A stretch of DNA of 64,000 nucleotides from Whalleya microplaca (Eukaryota > Ascomycota > Sordariomycetes > Xylariales > Xylariaceae). The position numbers and the translations under genes were made by a program. The stretch covers positions 98,583 to 162,582 of the forward strand of contig MU385785.1 of NCBI GenBank assembly GCA_022497155.1, read 5' to 3'. How positions within the stretch are numbered: the stretch's first letter is position 1; every line of letters begins with the position of its first letter. Under the pieces are notes generated by a model. That model had not been told where the DNA came from. It saw only the letters and a list, made by a program, of their open reading frames with translations, and searched no databases. Positions 1 through 11,972 of the stretch are shown one piece after another.

Positions 1-1
1 G

Positions 2-1462
2 GAGAAATCCATCTGGCGTTTATGGGACGTATTCACCCCAGAAAACGAGACCGGAAATCTTTGGACATCAAGCCGTTATAAGCTTTCAGACCTCAACCAT
101 GATCTATTCCTGCTATGGTCTTTACCTTTCTGGCAGCGTGTATGGATAACACAGGAGGTGGTCCTGGCTCCGTGTGCCGGCTTCCTTTGGGGCCCTCTAG
201 CAATCGACCTAACCGTGTTCGAGAAGCTGCTTGAGGTGCAAGACCGATTCATTCCTGATCATTGGTATGGTGCCTTGGACAGGACACGATCTGCGGGGCT
301 GTTTGCGAACTTCACTCAGATCTTTGCACTGCGTTCCAAACGCGCAAGTCTCCAGGGAACGCTTATGGCTACCAGACACCGGCTGGCGTCCAATGCACGT
401 GATTATATCTACGGTGTGCTTGCGATAGCTCAGCTTGGGAATCTGGTCATCGTCCCCGACTACAAGAAGACTGTGAAAACAGTGTTCCTAGAAGCCTTCA
501 AAGTCATTACTCAGCAGGAATCAAATCTTGATGCACTAAGCATGTGTCGTCGTGGCTTTGCACGAGCTTCTGAGATGGAAGAAGCCGCAGGCCAAGACAG
601 CTGGCCAACTTGGCTACCAGACTGGTCTCAGAAATCACAACAGAAGACGTCCTCTGATCGTGAATTTACTGCTGACCTTATGTATCAACTCAAATCAGTG
701 CTTCTAGATTGCCAGGACTACGATCCCGTCGAGTTTTCCGCCACAAGTGGTTTAGACAAGGTAGCTCATATCCTTCCAGGTAATGAGCAGTTTAGCGTTC
801 GTGGGATCGAGTTCGACACATTGGAAATCGCATTCAATGACCCAGAGCCAACTTTTTGGTTTAACGATATCAAGATTTTATGGGATAGGGGCTACCTGCG
901 CAATGTCTACGATAACTTGCATGTCTTATGGTATGCGTGCATGAGGACAGCACGGTATGGGCATCGTAACAGCGTCACCGCAATAGACATTCCACCCTTG
1001 TTTGCCGATAACCGTCATGTCGTTGAGGAAACAATTTTGCCAACGATAGATTCCTCGACCCCGGCATTTGAGCCGTTTGACGAAGAGGAAAAATTAGAGT
1101 CCGAACATGATAAAGTCAAGACCGATGGTGCTGAAAGCACTGATATGTTCCTCCTTGGCATTAGCAAGAGTTCCTATTTCATCACCCGAAGAGGCTATGT
1201 GGGGAGAAGTCCAGTACCTGTCAAAGTGGGCGATAAAGTATGCATTTTCTTCGGCGGCAAGGTACCTTTCCTATTACGCCAGAAACCATCTTCAGAGTTC
1301 TTCACGCTAGTAGGAGAAGCATGTACGTACACTCTTGAATCCCCTGTTTCCATTTCGCATGAATACCAGCTAATGATAACGTTTCTAGATATCCACGGTA
1401 TCATGAAAGGGGCTGCAGTGGATTCTATGAGAGATGAATGGAAAGACTTTGTATTAGTATAA
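2..1462 (+). CDS. HET (heterokaryon incompatibility) domain protein, C-terminal part, cut by window start
   Basis: The frame is open from base 2, so this is the 3' part of a longer gene, not an ORF starting at the GTG at 158. The first readable residues carry the HET-domain signature around 'WQRVWITQEV' (encoded near 131-163), followed by the arginine-aspartate 'RDYIYGVLAIA' segment (near 400-433) that in this family links the HET core to the 'LPDWS'-type segment, here 'WLPDWSQ' near 610-632. HET proteins are cytosolic regulators of non-self recognition and programmed cell death after hyphal fusion; the family assignment is firm from these three motifs, but the specific incompatibility role is inference. 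The C-terminal 200 residues have no recognised domain. The stop is TAA at 1460-1462, and the gene is convergent with the polymerase gene that ends at 2069. Confidence 0.85.
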   Translation, partial: EKSIWRLWDVFTPENETGNLWTSSRYKLSDLNHDLFLLWSLPFWQRVWITQEVVLAPCAGFLWGPLAIDLTVFEKLLEVQDRFIPDHWYGALDRTRSAGLFANFTQIFALRSKRASLQGTLMATRHRLASNARDYIYGVLAIAQLGNLVIVPDYKKTVKTVFLEAFKVITQQESNLDALSMCRRGFARASEMEEAAGQDSWPTWLPDWSQKSQQKTSSDREFTADLMYQLKSVLLDCQDYDPVEFSATSGLDKVAHILPGNEQFSVRGIEFDTLEIAFNDPEPTFWFNDIKILWDRGYLRNVYDNLHVLWYACMRTARYGHRNSVTAIDIPPLFADNRHVVEETILPTIDSSTPAFEPFDEEEKLESEHDKVKTDGAESTDMFLLGISKSSYFITRRGYVGRSPVPVKVGDKVCIFFGGKVPFLLRQKPSSEFFTLVGEACTYTLESPVSISHEYQLMITFLDIHGIMKGAAVDSMRDEWKDFVLV

Positions 1463-2068
1463 AGATGTAAGGGATGGATGGATTGTCATATGTGCAGGTA
1501 ATTGGACCCAGGATATCTTAAATCAGTGCTTCAATGCTTCCATTTTTGATGGAACATGTTTTTACCCCTTGGAACTGTGGTGCTCTTTGGGTTATTCATC
1601 AACGCAATCTCTAGCTGACTCGACGAGACGCGCGCCCATATCATGTTAACTTGTGTTACAATTCGAGGCGTCTCGTAAGCATTGTGTATGAACAATAAGT
1701 CAAAATATCATCCATCGTTTTAGAATTGCCGTAAACCAAATTTCCTTTTAGAGAAAACCCCGTTTCGTGCGTCCCGGTATCTATACCGAGAGCATCTTTC
1801 TTGCATACGTCACCGACGTCAGACACAGACAGAAATTCTGCGGTATAATCACAAAGGCCAGGATTCAATATAAGAAAATTTATCCAAATGGTCACATTGG
1901 CTCAATTATGTTTTGTGTACAACAAGACGCTCTATATATAATGTCCCATCCCAAACCACCACAAACGCCATGAGCCCCTGACCCCCCAGAACGCCCAAAT
2001 ACCCCATCCCTTCCTTCCCTTCCCCGTATATCCATCCACACCCCAGCGAACGCAATCCAACGCAGACC
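1463..2068. other. Intergenic region between convergent genes
   Basis: The 3' flanks of the HET gene (+) and of the DNA polymerase epsilon gene (-) meet here. No coding potential, repeat or RNA gene is visible; composition is ordinary. Transcription terminators or polyadenylation signals must lie here, but none can be assigned individually. Confidence 0.6.
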
Positions 2069-5000
2069 TCACAGCCCGCCCAACACCTCGCCCACAACGC
2101 CGGCCAGCATGCGTAGCCCGTACCACTCCGCCACCCCCCTATACACGCCGAGGCGGGCAACGAGCTCGTCCCTCTTGACGCTCTCGCCCCACGGGCCGCT
2201 GCACGTGCAGTGCTCCATGAACTCGTTCAGGCGGACGCTGCCGCAGCGGCCGCACCGGAGGTCCTGCGTGCACCACTCGACGACCATGGCCTGGACGTCG
2301 GCGACGAGGCGCTCCTCGATGCGAAGGCGCTCGAGCTCGGCGTCGCAGAACGGGCAGCGCCAGGGCTTGTTGGCGGCCGCCTTGCGCAGCTCCGCCTGCG
2401 ACACCTCTCCGCCGCCGCCGCCGGAGAACGTGGCGAGGTCCGGCAGTAAGGCCTCGTCGCGGCACAGGTCCCAGTCGCGCGCGAGCGTGCACTCGGGGCA
2501 GCTCCACTGTGCCACCTTCAGGCTCGAGCTCGGGTTCGCGAAGGCGCCGTCCTTGCTGAACTCGCGCACGTCGAAGAGCGCGAGGAGCTCCTTGCGCAGC
2601 AGACGCGCTTCCATCGTGATGTTCTTGTCGAGCGATAGGACCTGCATGAGGCTTTTCACTAATTCGAGCACCGCGTTGCGGTTGTGCATGTTCTTCAGGT
2701 GACTGCCGGGGAGGACTGGGAAGGACCAATCCGATGCTAGTTCGGGATGTAGGAGCTCGCGGGCTTGGGTGGAGACGAGGGACTGGATTTCCTTCTTGAG
2801 TGGACGCTCGAAAGTTTTCGTAAGAATGATCTGCGTCTTATCATCATCGTCGCCTTGCGTGCCGTTGCGCATCGGTAGTTGTGTAAGACGAGGCGTTGAG
2901 TCGGGATCCCCATTAGCAGCCAAGGGACGCTTGAGTCCATGCATAAGCTGTATGAACTCAACGACCCAATGCTGGAAGGTATCTTGCAGACGAAGCGGCA
3001 GGAAAGTCTTCATCTGCCAGCACATGACCGTCTCAAGGTTCTGTTGTTCTGCTTCAACAACCTCTTGACAAGCTTTGCCTCCATAGTTGAACTCGTCATA
3101 CCACACAAGATAATCCCAATACTCCTTGATCTCCAGATCAATAAAGTGGAATAGGGGTTTGCTCTTTATGCTCTTCAGGATGTACTGGCTGTAGGCATAT
3201 GCGTTGCCCACCTCTGACTTCGTAGTCTGCAGGAGGAGTCGATTGGCATTCGCGAAGACGACTTGAGAGCCGACACGACGGAAATCTGCCATGAGTTGCA
3301 GTAGGGCCTTACGGCTCATCATCTGCACGTAGTAATGTAGTGCCCGATCATACATGAACGAGTCCGGAGATTCGACCCATCGTACTAAATGTTGGACGAG
3401 AATATCGGCCATGGGACTACCCTTGCAGGCTTCAGCCCACCAGGACTTGACCATCTCACGAAGCACAAGAACACCAGCATTGGCAAAGGCTGACTCGGAA
3501 TGGATCATCTCAGATCCGTCCGATGGGGCAGAGTCTGATGCCGGATTGAAGGAGATCGAATCCGCACCCTCAAGCTCGTTGATGAGTGAAGAGGTGAGGA
3601 TTGTGTTGATAGCTAAGTTGCGGACTTCGAGATCGACACAAACCGACGCGTATGTGCCCGAGTTATTAACCGACGGCATCGATACTGCCTCAAGGGGGCC
3701 GGTAACGTCGTCTTGTTCGTAGCCAGCATGGTCGGGCTTGGGACCGGGTGACCACCAAAGCACAACGTTATTCGTCTGTAGTCGGCGAGCATATGCAACA
3801 TCGATCAGGAACCTAGGATCGTCGCGCTCCAAGTTACACAGAGGTATATCACCATATCTTGCCAAGGCTGTAAGATGAAGAATCCAGGATCCAAGGTTCA
3901 GGTAATGAGTGACAAGTCTCTTGGCGACAACGGACTGCCAACCAAGAGGGGGAAGTGAACTGTCTGCCTGGTCATATCGGAGTGGGAGAATTGGAAGCTC
4001 CGAGAGAATGGGGACGTCGTGAGCAAGTTGGTTGTGCTGTGACGACTGGATAACAAGCAAAACTGGCTTTGACTCTTCCTTCCTCATCTTCTTCACGAGA
4101 TCGCCGATCTCAATGTGCACTTTTCTTCGCGTCGTCACCTGGGTCACCTTGAAGTTTAGTTTGTCCTGGTATTCGAAGCATTCTTGCCAATTAGTGCCCT
4201 CTGCCTCCTTTGTTCTCCTTGTGTACATCTCATGATATATCTTCGTAACATTTGGTAGATCTTGACTCGCATCTTTGCTCTTTTGGAGGATGACAATGTG
4301 AGCTTGGTCGCTGGTTGAAGAGAAGAGGCCGAAAATCTGCCTCTCGCCTGACGTGATGTGTGAAATATAGAGATATGCCAGTGGATTTGAATCAAGATAC
4401 GTCTTGGGCTTAAGCGGTCTCATCAAGCCCCCGAGATCGAAGCCCTGCTCTAAACCCTTTCCAAGCACCCCTGGCTGACTTTCGTCAATTGTACATAGGC
4501 TTCCAAGCTGAAGCACAGCTCGCATATTCAGCGGAACTTGTTTTTCGTACACGCCTTCGACGCTGGGGTGATTAAATAGGAGCGAAAACTTCTCTGCTTC
4601 GGCGAAGTAGATATCTTCAGGCACCGTAATCTTGAAGAGGTGTGTCGAAGAGTGACCATTGGGCAGAGTGTGACTGACTTGCTCCACCTCACAACCCTCA
4701 ATCTCAATATCAGGCAAGTCTTTGCCCTTGAGATTCAGGAACACCTGTCGCGGGACTTTGAGCTTGAGCGAATGGACCTTTGCATCGATCAACACAAACG
4801 CCGTCACGATACCAGGGTTGTCTGTGGTTTTGAGCTGCAGCAGCTGCCACGTATTCCTAAACGTGTGTTCTGCTTGATTGCGGAACGTCTGCTGGATGTT
4901 GCCTCCTACGTTCCCGCGGCGATCCCCGAAGAGATGGCGACGGCGAATCCGGGCTTGCTTCTGGATCTTCCATTTTTTCTTTTGGTACTCCAGGAACGCT

Positions 5001-8000
5001 GGGTAATCTTCTGAGGGGTTTGGCATCACCTTGGGAAGCACCGCGAACGGGTCGATGCTCTCCTTTTCTGGCTCGGGAGATTTCCGCTTGGTCGCTGTCG
5101 GTGCTGTTTGAGACGCAGTGATAGCGGCAGTGGTGCTCTTCGGTTTCAGCAGCTTGGACCCGAAGTCTTCGAGATCGCCTAGTCTCGGACCTGCAAGATT
5201 TGTTATATCCTCCAGAGGCCCCTTTGTGGCGAAGAGATCAGTCAGTTTCTTCTGTTTCATCTTGTCATCCTTGATATTGATCCTCCGTTGAAGCCAATCA
5301 GGATGTACTACTCTGGGTACCGGGTTGCGAATCTTCTGCAACGCAGCGGGAATGGTAATAAGCTTCTGGATGACGGAGCCTAGACGTTCAAGATAGTAAT
5401 CCCAGTCTAGCAGAGCCCTGGGATCGGTGTCAGTCGGCTCTTCCTTCAGCCATTTGGTCAAATACCGTCGCTTGATCTTTGGTTCAGAAGAGAAAATAGC
5501 GACCGGAACAGCGCGTTCCGTGACAGGAGCATTGCGAGGTTTGGCGCATATGATGTACTTGCAGTTAAGACCTTTGTCTTTAACCATCTGCTCGCCCAAG
5601 AATTCTGCTAAGCGTTTCGCCGTAGTAATCGAGGTAGACTTTTGATTGCCGTACTCTTCGAGCGTTTTCGACATGCTTCGGTTCTCGCAAATGAGGTCGA
5701 TGAGTTCCTCGTCAGCAAGAGTTGACCCCTTGCTGTACAAGACATCAAGCCATCGGTCTGCCACCTTCGCTACCGCCCCATAGCATTCCGCCAATGTGCT
5801 GCCCTCCAAGAAGAACTTGAAAATCTGCTGTTGGAAGATCTTGATGAGCTTGAGTTCACCTCTTCGCTTCACCTCGAACCCCTTCAACTCTGCCAGACTA
5901 CCGTCATCGTTGAAGACAGCATATCGCTTCTTCAAGTTCTTGTCCTCCTCCTTTGATGTTGGCAAGACCATAGCCTTATAGGGGCCATCGACCTCGAAGA
6001 AGATCGAGTTGTCGCTACTTGTCTCGTACTTGTGAGTCTTCGGATCCACCAGAGTCTGGTACTGATGGTTTGTGAATTTGGCGTGGACACGGTGATTCAA
6101 CATCACGCAAGGGTACGAGATGGCCAATTTCTTGCCATTTTTTAACTTGAACGCGAAGTTTTCTGGGAAGGTTGCTGGCAACATGCACCAGATACCGTCG
6201 GTGTCCAGCTCTAGGGGCCGCCCAAGACGCTCAACAAGACCTCGGGCTAATTGGATGATGGTTGCACCCGTCAAACAGGTCACACCCGCCATCTCCAAAG
6301 AGTACCATCTGGAACCTTTTCGCATGGCATAGCCGTAGAAGGAGTTTAGAATAACCTTGTGCGCAAGTTGTAACGAGTCGTACAGTACGATCATTTTCTT
6401 CGCGGCGTCGACTTCGGTGGTATTAGCACCAGAAGACTTGAGCGCCTCGGTCTTGCCTTTCCACACCTTCGCTTGACCCTTGTAGTCGTACCGTCGATCT
6501 CGGAAGTCTCTGACCGTGTCGACATAGAAAGGGTTTTCACGCTGGCAAACGATCGCCTCCCGAACAATGGTTGTAGTTTCACGGATTTTGTGGTAGACCT
6601 TCTGGCTGTATAGCTGTAATCGTTTTCTGATTAGAGCAGCCTGCTCCTCTTCTGTCAAGTCTTGGAATTTCCGCATCGGCGCATTAGGTTTCTTGCCCGG
6701 GAATTTCTCGTTCTCGATGGCATGCCGGATCATATTATACTCGTCTCGTTTTGCTGGTAGGTACTCGCCCCTCCATGCCCACGGCAGTCTCCTGTCGCAA
6801 GTCTTTCCAGGTCTGTTGAAGTCGCATGCCGCACAGTCTGACTCCTGGACCACAGAGTCGGGTTGTAATCGGTTAGTGGTCATAATGTTCGGGTACATAG
6901 ATGCAACATCCAAATGGTAAATCAAGGGGCGTTCACTACGGTTCGGCGTCTCCTTCAGCTGCAATAACCGAGATGTAATCTGCGCCTTGACTTCGTCGTA
7001 GTTTGTGACGTCGTCCAACGACTTCTTCTCCTCGACTTCAATAACGAACTTCAGGGCCGAATCCAAGTCATCCAAGAGTTCATCTATAGCCCCTGGATCG
7101 ACGGCAAAATTTACCGGGATATCCGCTCTGAATACGCCTGCTTCGATGCTTTCGACATGACCACCAACATACGTCTCAGCATCAAGCAAATGCCCGTCCC
7201 AGAATGCCTCCTTTGGCGCCATGTGCTTATTCGGTAAGATAATCTCATGCTGGTAGGCTTGCACCATCAGCAACATCTCGCAAAGAGTACCGGTTCCTTT
7301 CCGGAGTACATCGTCACCTCCCAGCGGCAAGATTGTACACAACGAAAAGATAAAGGGGTGGATGTACTTCATGTACAGGTAGTAGGTAGCGACGGCATCT
7401 GATACGGAGTACTCGGCCAGTGTTTGGGGCCTTTCTTGCGCATATGGTGTCATGAGTTCTGGATCGAGCTCGTCGGGGTCGTATCCAAGCTTCGCCACGG
7501 TGACCGCCTTCAAGCCTCGACTTCCTTGGGGTAGATAAGAGTCTCGGTTGACCCATGCCAGACAATCTACATGGACGCCGTATGTGCACTTGTATATATC
7601 CTCGCTGTCTTTTTTCCACCCGATCTCGCGGTACATATCTATACCATTGATGCTTGCTCTTGCTTCCACAAAGGGCCAATCGAAAAAGTCTCCGTTGTAA
7701 GTCGCAATAACAGTTGGTCTCGCCTCCTTGACGTGCGAGAAAAATCGCTCGATAACGGCCTTCTCGTTGGGTTCATTAAAAATCATGAATGAACCCGGGT
7801 ATTCGGGTCTCGGAGTGTACTCGAAATCCTCGATGTCTTCTGAGACAATCTCGCGGTTTGTTATGAGGAAACCCTGTCCGTCGATCATGTACGACATCAT
7901 CATGACCTGATCTATAGCGGCGTCGGGGAATTTGAGCGGAAGTTTCGTTGTCTCGATATCGAAAGCCATTACTACCGGATCTGCTTGAACAAGATGCTCC

Positions 8001-8949
8001 TCGTTCAGTGTTAAGGTGGTGACACCGTGCTTCGCCTCTACAAAATACCATCTCCCCGCTCGAATATCTATTGTTATCATCAGCAAGGGGGAGCAAAAGC
8101 AGCCAGGGAGAGAATCGTACTCATATCAATCATTACTCTTACATGGTATGGCACATCATACTCTCTAATATCGACTATGAAGTCGCTCGCGTCCGCAAAT
8201 GTAGTATTATTTCGTCTGTCATCTTCTCGTGAATCATCAAAGAGGTCGAATCCTGCTTGGTCACTGTCAAACAGTTAGCTCTCGCCCGTTAGAAACCACT
8301 CCCCTCTAGCAGGGTACACGCACGCAGCAACCTCGGCATAAACATCTATCGTATCCATAGATTTCTTATTCTTCTCCGCCACAGGCAGGATATCCCTCCT
8401 GGCGGACATCAAGTCCGGCACATTCGCAAACCGCAGCTCCAGGAACGTCCGCCGGTAGCCGAGCAGGTGGTTCGGCATATTCAGGTCCTCCTTCTCGACC
8501 CTGCGCACGCTGCGCACGACGCCGCCGCCGGGCACGCGCTTGAGCCACTCCTCGACCTCGCTCTCGCGGCCCTTGCGGCACGCGATGACGAAGTACGGCT
8601 CGTACTCGACCGTCGCCTTGAAGTACTGCCCGTCCTCCTCGATGAAGTAGCAGTCCAGCGCCGCGCGCCCGCCGGGCACCCGGTCGTCGTCGAGCGCCAC
8701 CGTCGTCGGCTGCACGTTGACGAGCCAGCCCTCCCTCCTCCTGCCGGATTCGTAGCGCGCGAAGCCCATCGCTTCGTCGATCTGGTTGGCTAGCAGCGTT
8801 CGCTCGGCTTTCTCGTCGGCGGACGTGCCCTCGTTCCGTGTCGTCGAGGCCGCGAAGGTGCGCGCGCGGTTCCCGCCGTGGTAGGCGTGCTTGCCGCCGC
8901 GGCGGGCATAGCCCTTTTGGGGGCGGCGGAGGGATGTGTTGTTGGACAT
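2069..8949 (-). CDS. POL2: DNA polymerase epsilon catalytic subunit
   Basis: Catalytic subunit of the leading-strand replicase. Three exons: 8949-8318, 8263-8121 and 8067-2069; introns 8264-8317 (54 nt) and 8068-8120 (53 nt) have GT/AG ends and join in frame, giving 2257 aa, the usual family length. The spliced junctions restore the conserved segments before and after 'DVPYHVRV'. Exonuclease motif I is at D295/E297 (FDIET), followed by Exo II (ATYNGDFFDW) and Exo III (YSVSDAVATYY). Polymerase motif A (DVASMYPNI) is at about residue 645, motif B contains NSFYGYAM, and motif C is DTDG at D880/D882. A PIP-box-like QKKLTDLF lies near residue 1197. The inactive B-family C-terminal half ends in two Cys-rich clusters (CPEC...CPFC and CGRC...CTC), which in the family bind the B subunit and a metal site. 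The N-terminal 40 residues are basic and low complexity. Start chosen at the first in-frame ATG of exon 1. Confidence 0.97.
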
Positions 8950-9492
8950 CGCTGGATGCTAAGGGGAGCGGAGAGGATCGTCGAATTCTAGAGTTCAAGG
9001 ATCGCTTGAAGAGGGAGCAGCTATTAAACTATAGACTCGATATTATCACGACGCCGTATCTAATGGGAGTCATTTGGCAACGAAGGATTGCTGAACGGAA
9101 CGGGCAATTCGAAAACAAATCTCAAGGTTACCACGGTGGATGAATGTATCGCCACGACAAAAAACTTGAAATTGGGTATAGTGGAAAAAGGCTTGGTGAT
9201 CTGCAGCGTGGTAGAAGTCGAAGACCCCCGTGCCTCCCTGGTCGACAAAATCCACTTAGACGGAGACGCGCGACGCGACTTCCCACCATGTACAAGCAGC
9301 TCGACGCGTCGCGCTAGTGGGTCCATTAAAGAGACTCAATTGACACATATCATACTTTGAATGCATGTATGCATAGCCTATAAATGAATATCACAATACC
9401 CACCTCGGCAAACAGCGTCATAGCTCCCACGCCGATTTTCACCTGGAGCTGACTTACAAGCACTCCGGCCCATTGCACCCCCCTCGCTCGAA
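8950..9492. promoter_or_regulatory. Divergent intergenic region between POL2 and COX20
   Basis: This 543-bp gap separates two genes transcribed away from each other, so it must hold both promoters, or one bidirectional promoter. No TATA box or named operator can be assigned with confidence. Small open frames here have no family resemblance and look like chance. Confidence 0.5.
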
Positions 9493-10177
9493 ATGGCCCA
9501 AGACTCCTCCTCCTCCTCCTCCCCCGCGTCATCCGAACCACGGTTGCGCGGGCCCCCGCCAGGCGCGACGGCGCCGCCCGAGCACGTCGCGAAGCCGCAG
9601 GTGTACGAGATCTTCCACGGGTCGCGGCCCGAGGACAGCCCCGACATCGTCGTGCCCCCCCATCCAGACGGCCAGCAGCAGAAGAACCCCGGACAGCAGC
9701 AACACCAACAACCCGGTATAAAGGAGGGCTTCGAGTCGATCAAGACGGCCGATTTCCTGCACGTCCACCGGGTGCCGTGCGCGCGCGAGGGCTTCCTCAC
9801 GGGGATCGGCGCGGGCGCCGTGGCGGGCATGGGGCGGTACGTCGCGGGAGGTAGGTGCCTACAGCCCGGCGCAAGCTAAAGGCTCGATCGAGATGGTTCG
9901 CACTGGGCTAACGATGGGTGTCCACGGAATCGCAGCGCGCATACCGAAGGCGGCGAACTGGGCCTTCGGCGTCTTCTTCCTCGGCAGCATAATACAGTGG
10001 GAGTACTGCCGGGCGCAGCGGGCGAAGGAGCACGCCGCCATGGCGCGCGTCGTCGAGGTCATGGATCGGAAGCAGGCGGAGAAGAAGGCGCAGATGGAGG
10101 AGGCGGCGAGGTTGAGGCAGGAGGAGAGGGCGAGGCAGGAGGCGGAGAAGAAGAAGAGCTGGTATAAGTTCTGGTGA
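9493..10177 (+). CDS. COX20: Cytochrome c oxidase assembly protein COX20
   Basis: Inner-membrane chaperone that binds newly made Cox2 during cytochrome c oxidase assembly. Two exons, 9493-9850 and 9936-10177, with an 85-nt GT-AG intron that has a GCTAAC branch-like site at 9907; spliced length 199 aa. Family features seen: the conserved 'PCAREGFLTGIGAGAVAG' block (about residues 96-113, first membrane segment), then after the intron 'ANWAFGVFFLGSI' (second membrane segment) followed by the 'EYC' motif. The N-terminal 70 residues are Ser/Pro/Gln-rich and poorly conserved. The C-terminal tail is a highly charged Glu/Lys/Arg coiled-coil-like helix. An intron just after the first membrane segment explains why the uninterrupted frame appears to end in an unrelated short tail. 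Divergent from POL2. Confidence 0.9.
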
Positions 10178-10600
10178 GAGACCCCCTTCATGCAAGAAAA
10201 AAAAGTAAGCGGCACTGAAAGAGAAACGCCATTGTACGATTACGGCTACGACTACTGTGAGACTGGGTATACCGGGTATATTGTTATCTTGTCCATATGC
10301 TAAAGCTCTGAAATGTATATACTATGATCATACTTTTGGCTAAAGCTGTTCTCGGTCAAAAAGGACCTCAAACCATGCGAACCCCTTGACTCGATAGAAT
10401 GAGAATCAGTAGAAAAATATTGGCTTCCTTTCATGTAGGCTCTTGAGATATCGAAACCAGTGTCAACCAAGCTCGCCAAACGCCATCCCGCCCCGTCCAG
10501 CGCTGCCGATTCGGTCATATAAACGCCGTAATTCGCAAAATCGTATTTAAGAGTAGTATCCATCTCTGCAGGAGGAATATGCCAAGGGCTAAGGAAAGCA
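10178..10600. other. Intergenic region between convergent genes
   Basis: 3' flanks of COX20 (+) and of the next minus-strand gene. A short open frame on the minus strand (10300-10755) overlaps the neighbouring gene out of frame and shows no family resemblance. No repeat or RNA gene seen. Confidence 0.5.
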
Positions 10601-11650
10601 TCAAGTTGTGACCATAGTATTCGGGTCGGCTTCAGAGAAGCGGACTCGCACGATGGAGTGCTTCCTTTCCAATCCCGCGGTCCCTCCGAGTTCTCGGCGG
10701 CGCTGGTTCCTCTTCTCCCTAGCCTCGCTCTCCTCGCGCTTCTTGTACTCGGCAAGTTGTTGTCTCCGTTTTTGGGCCCGCGCGTAGGCTATTGCTGGTG
10801 TAGGCTTGAAGCCGATACCGTTGATACCGGTACCATCATCATCCTTGTCCTCCGGGTCGTAGACTGTGATCTCGTCCTCGTGCCAAGTCAGGGAAGCACG
10901 AATGGGGTCAATGATCTCCAATTCTCCCTCCTCTACAGTCCCAGTCGTCTTGCGTTTGGAGGATACCGGCGGCGTCCCGGCGCGTTTGCGACTGCGAGAC
11001 TTGGAATCCGAGAGCCGGTTGATGGATGGATATGACTTCTGCAAACGACCGGTTCCTCCACTCTTGGCCGTCCGGATGATGGCAGGATCTACTGCTGTTT
11101 GCGGCCCAGGGTGACCATTCTGGTCGAGCTGAAGGGGCTCGGCGACATTGGCACCCGACTCTCCATTCGGGCCGGGGCCGATGTCCTGCTGGGTTCCGAC
11201 ATCGGGAACCTTGATGCGCTTACGCATTGAGCTGTCATCGTCGTCGTCGATCTGCATATCTGCCGCAGCCGGACTGCTGCGACCAGCGTCGAAGTCGAAG
11301 ATGGCCAGCTCAGGTGAGAATCTCGGACCCTGGATTCCGCGCTCGTGCCTGGATCCAGATCCAGGTCCGGGCCCAGCATTGGTGTTGGCGCTGCCCTCGG
11401 AAATTACCCCGCCCCCACTTTCAATGGCCAGATCCTTGAACTTCTGCGCAACCTTGCTTCGAGGACTGCTATTTCCATCCTCGAAAAAGGCATTTTCCGA
11501 GTTCGTGACCAGATCAAGGCTCGGAGCCTGAAAGGAGAAAATGGCCTTGTTCAAACTGGGCTTACTTGGGGAGACGGAGAAGCGCTGTTCGTTGATCAGA
11601 TCATCCCGTTTTCGCTTCGGTGTTGCTTTTGGTGACGAGGATTCAGCCAT
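10601..11650 (-). CDS. Conserved fungal hypothetical protein, probably nuclear
   Basis: A single-exon frame of 349 aa if translation starts at the ATG at 11650 (upstream ATG at 11722 would add 24 hydrophobic residues; the internal start begins 'MAESSSPKATPKRKRDDL', a plausible basic nuclear-targeting segment). The first 200 residues are low complexity with Ser/Pro, an acidic Asp run followed by 'MRKRIKVP', and several basic patches. The strongest sign that it is real is the C-terminal 100 residues: a compact 'ITVYDPEDKDDDGTGINGIG' block, a 'KPTPAIAYARAQKRRQQLAEYKKREE' helix and a basic tail, which read like a constrained interaction domain. I do not recognise a named family and assign no function. 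Confidence 0.75.
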   Translation of the reverse strand: MAESSSPKATPKRKRDDLINEQRFSVSPSKPSLNKAIFSFQAPSLDLVTNSENAFFEDGNSSPRSKVAQKFKDLAIESGGGVISEGSANTNAGPGPGSGSRHERGIQGPRFSPELAIFDFDAGRSSPAAADMQIDDDDDSSMRKRIKVPDVGTQQDIGPGPNGESGANVAEPLQLDQNGHPGPQTAVDPAIIRTAKSGGTGRLQKSYPSINRLSDSKSRSRKRAGTPPVSSKRKTTGTVEEGELEIIDPIRASLTWHEDEITVYDPEDKDDDGTGINGIGFKPTPAIAYARAQKRRQQLAEYKKREESEAREKRNQRRRELGGTAGLERKHSIVRVRFSEADPNTMVTT

Positions 11651-11722
11651 TGGCGGAGCGGTGATGGATGGGTCAATATTTGAGGATGGTAGATTCAAGA
11701 TGGCGAAGTCGACGTAGTGCAC

Positions 11723-11935
11723 TCAGAAAGAGCCCTAGAAAATCAGATTCAAAGAGCCATCCATAAACAAAATGACATATATGATATTTGTCGATGTTTA
11801 TGATGCTAATGGCCTTCTGCTCATGTGTTACCGACTGTGTATTAAGTGCAAGTTGAAATCGATTTTCCTAGATTCCTGAGATTCGGGTGAATGAGGTGGC
11901 CAACTTAGGCAGTTGGCAGGCTGTGGAATCGATAG

Positions 11936-11972
<37 letters not shown>

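Noticed and set aside
2109..2729. Long open frames on both strands over the 3' part of POL2 (about 196 codons each)
   Set aside because: They are shadows of the GC-rich polymerase frame; they contain only Arg/Ala/Pro-rich translation and no family motif.
8366..8998. 210-codon minus-strand frame overlapping POL2 exon 1
   Set aside because: Out of frame with the conserved polymerase sequence; composition is a GC-driven shadow.
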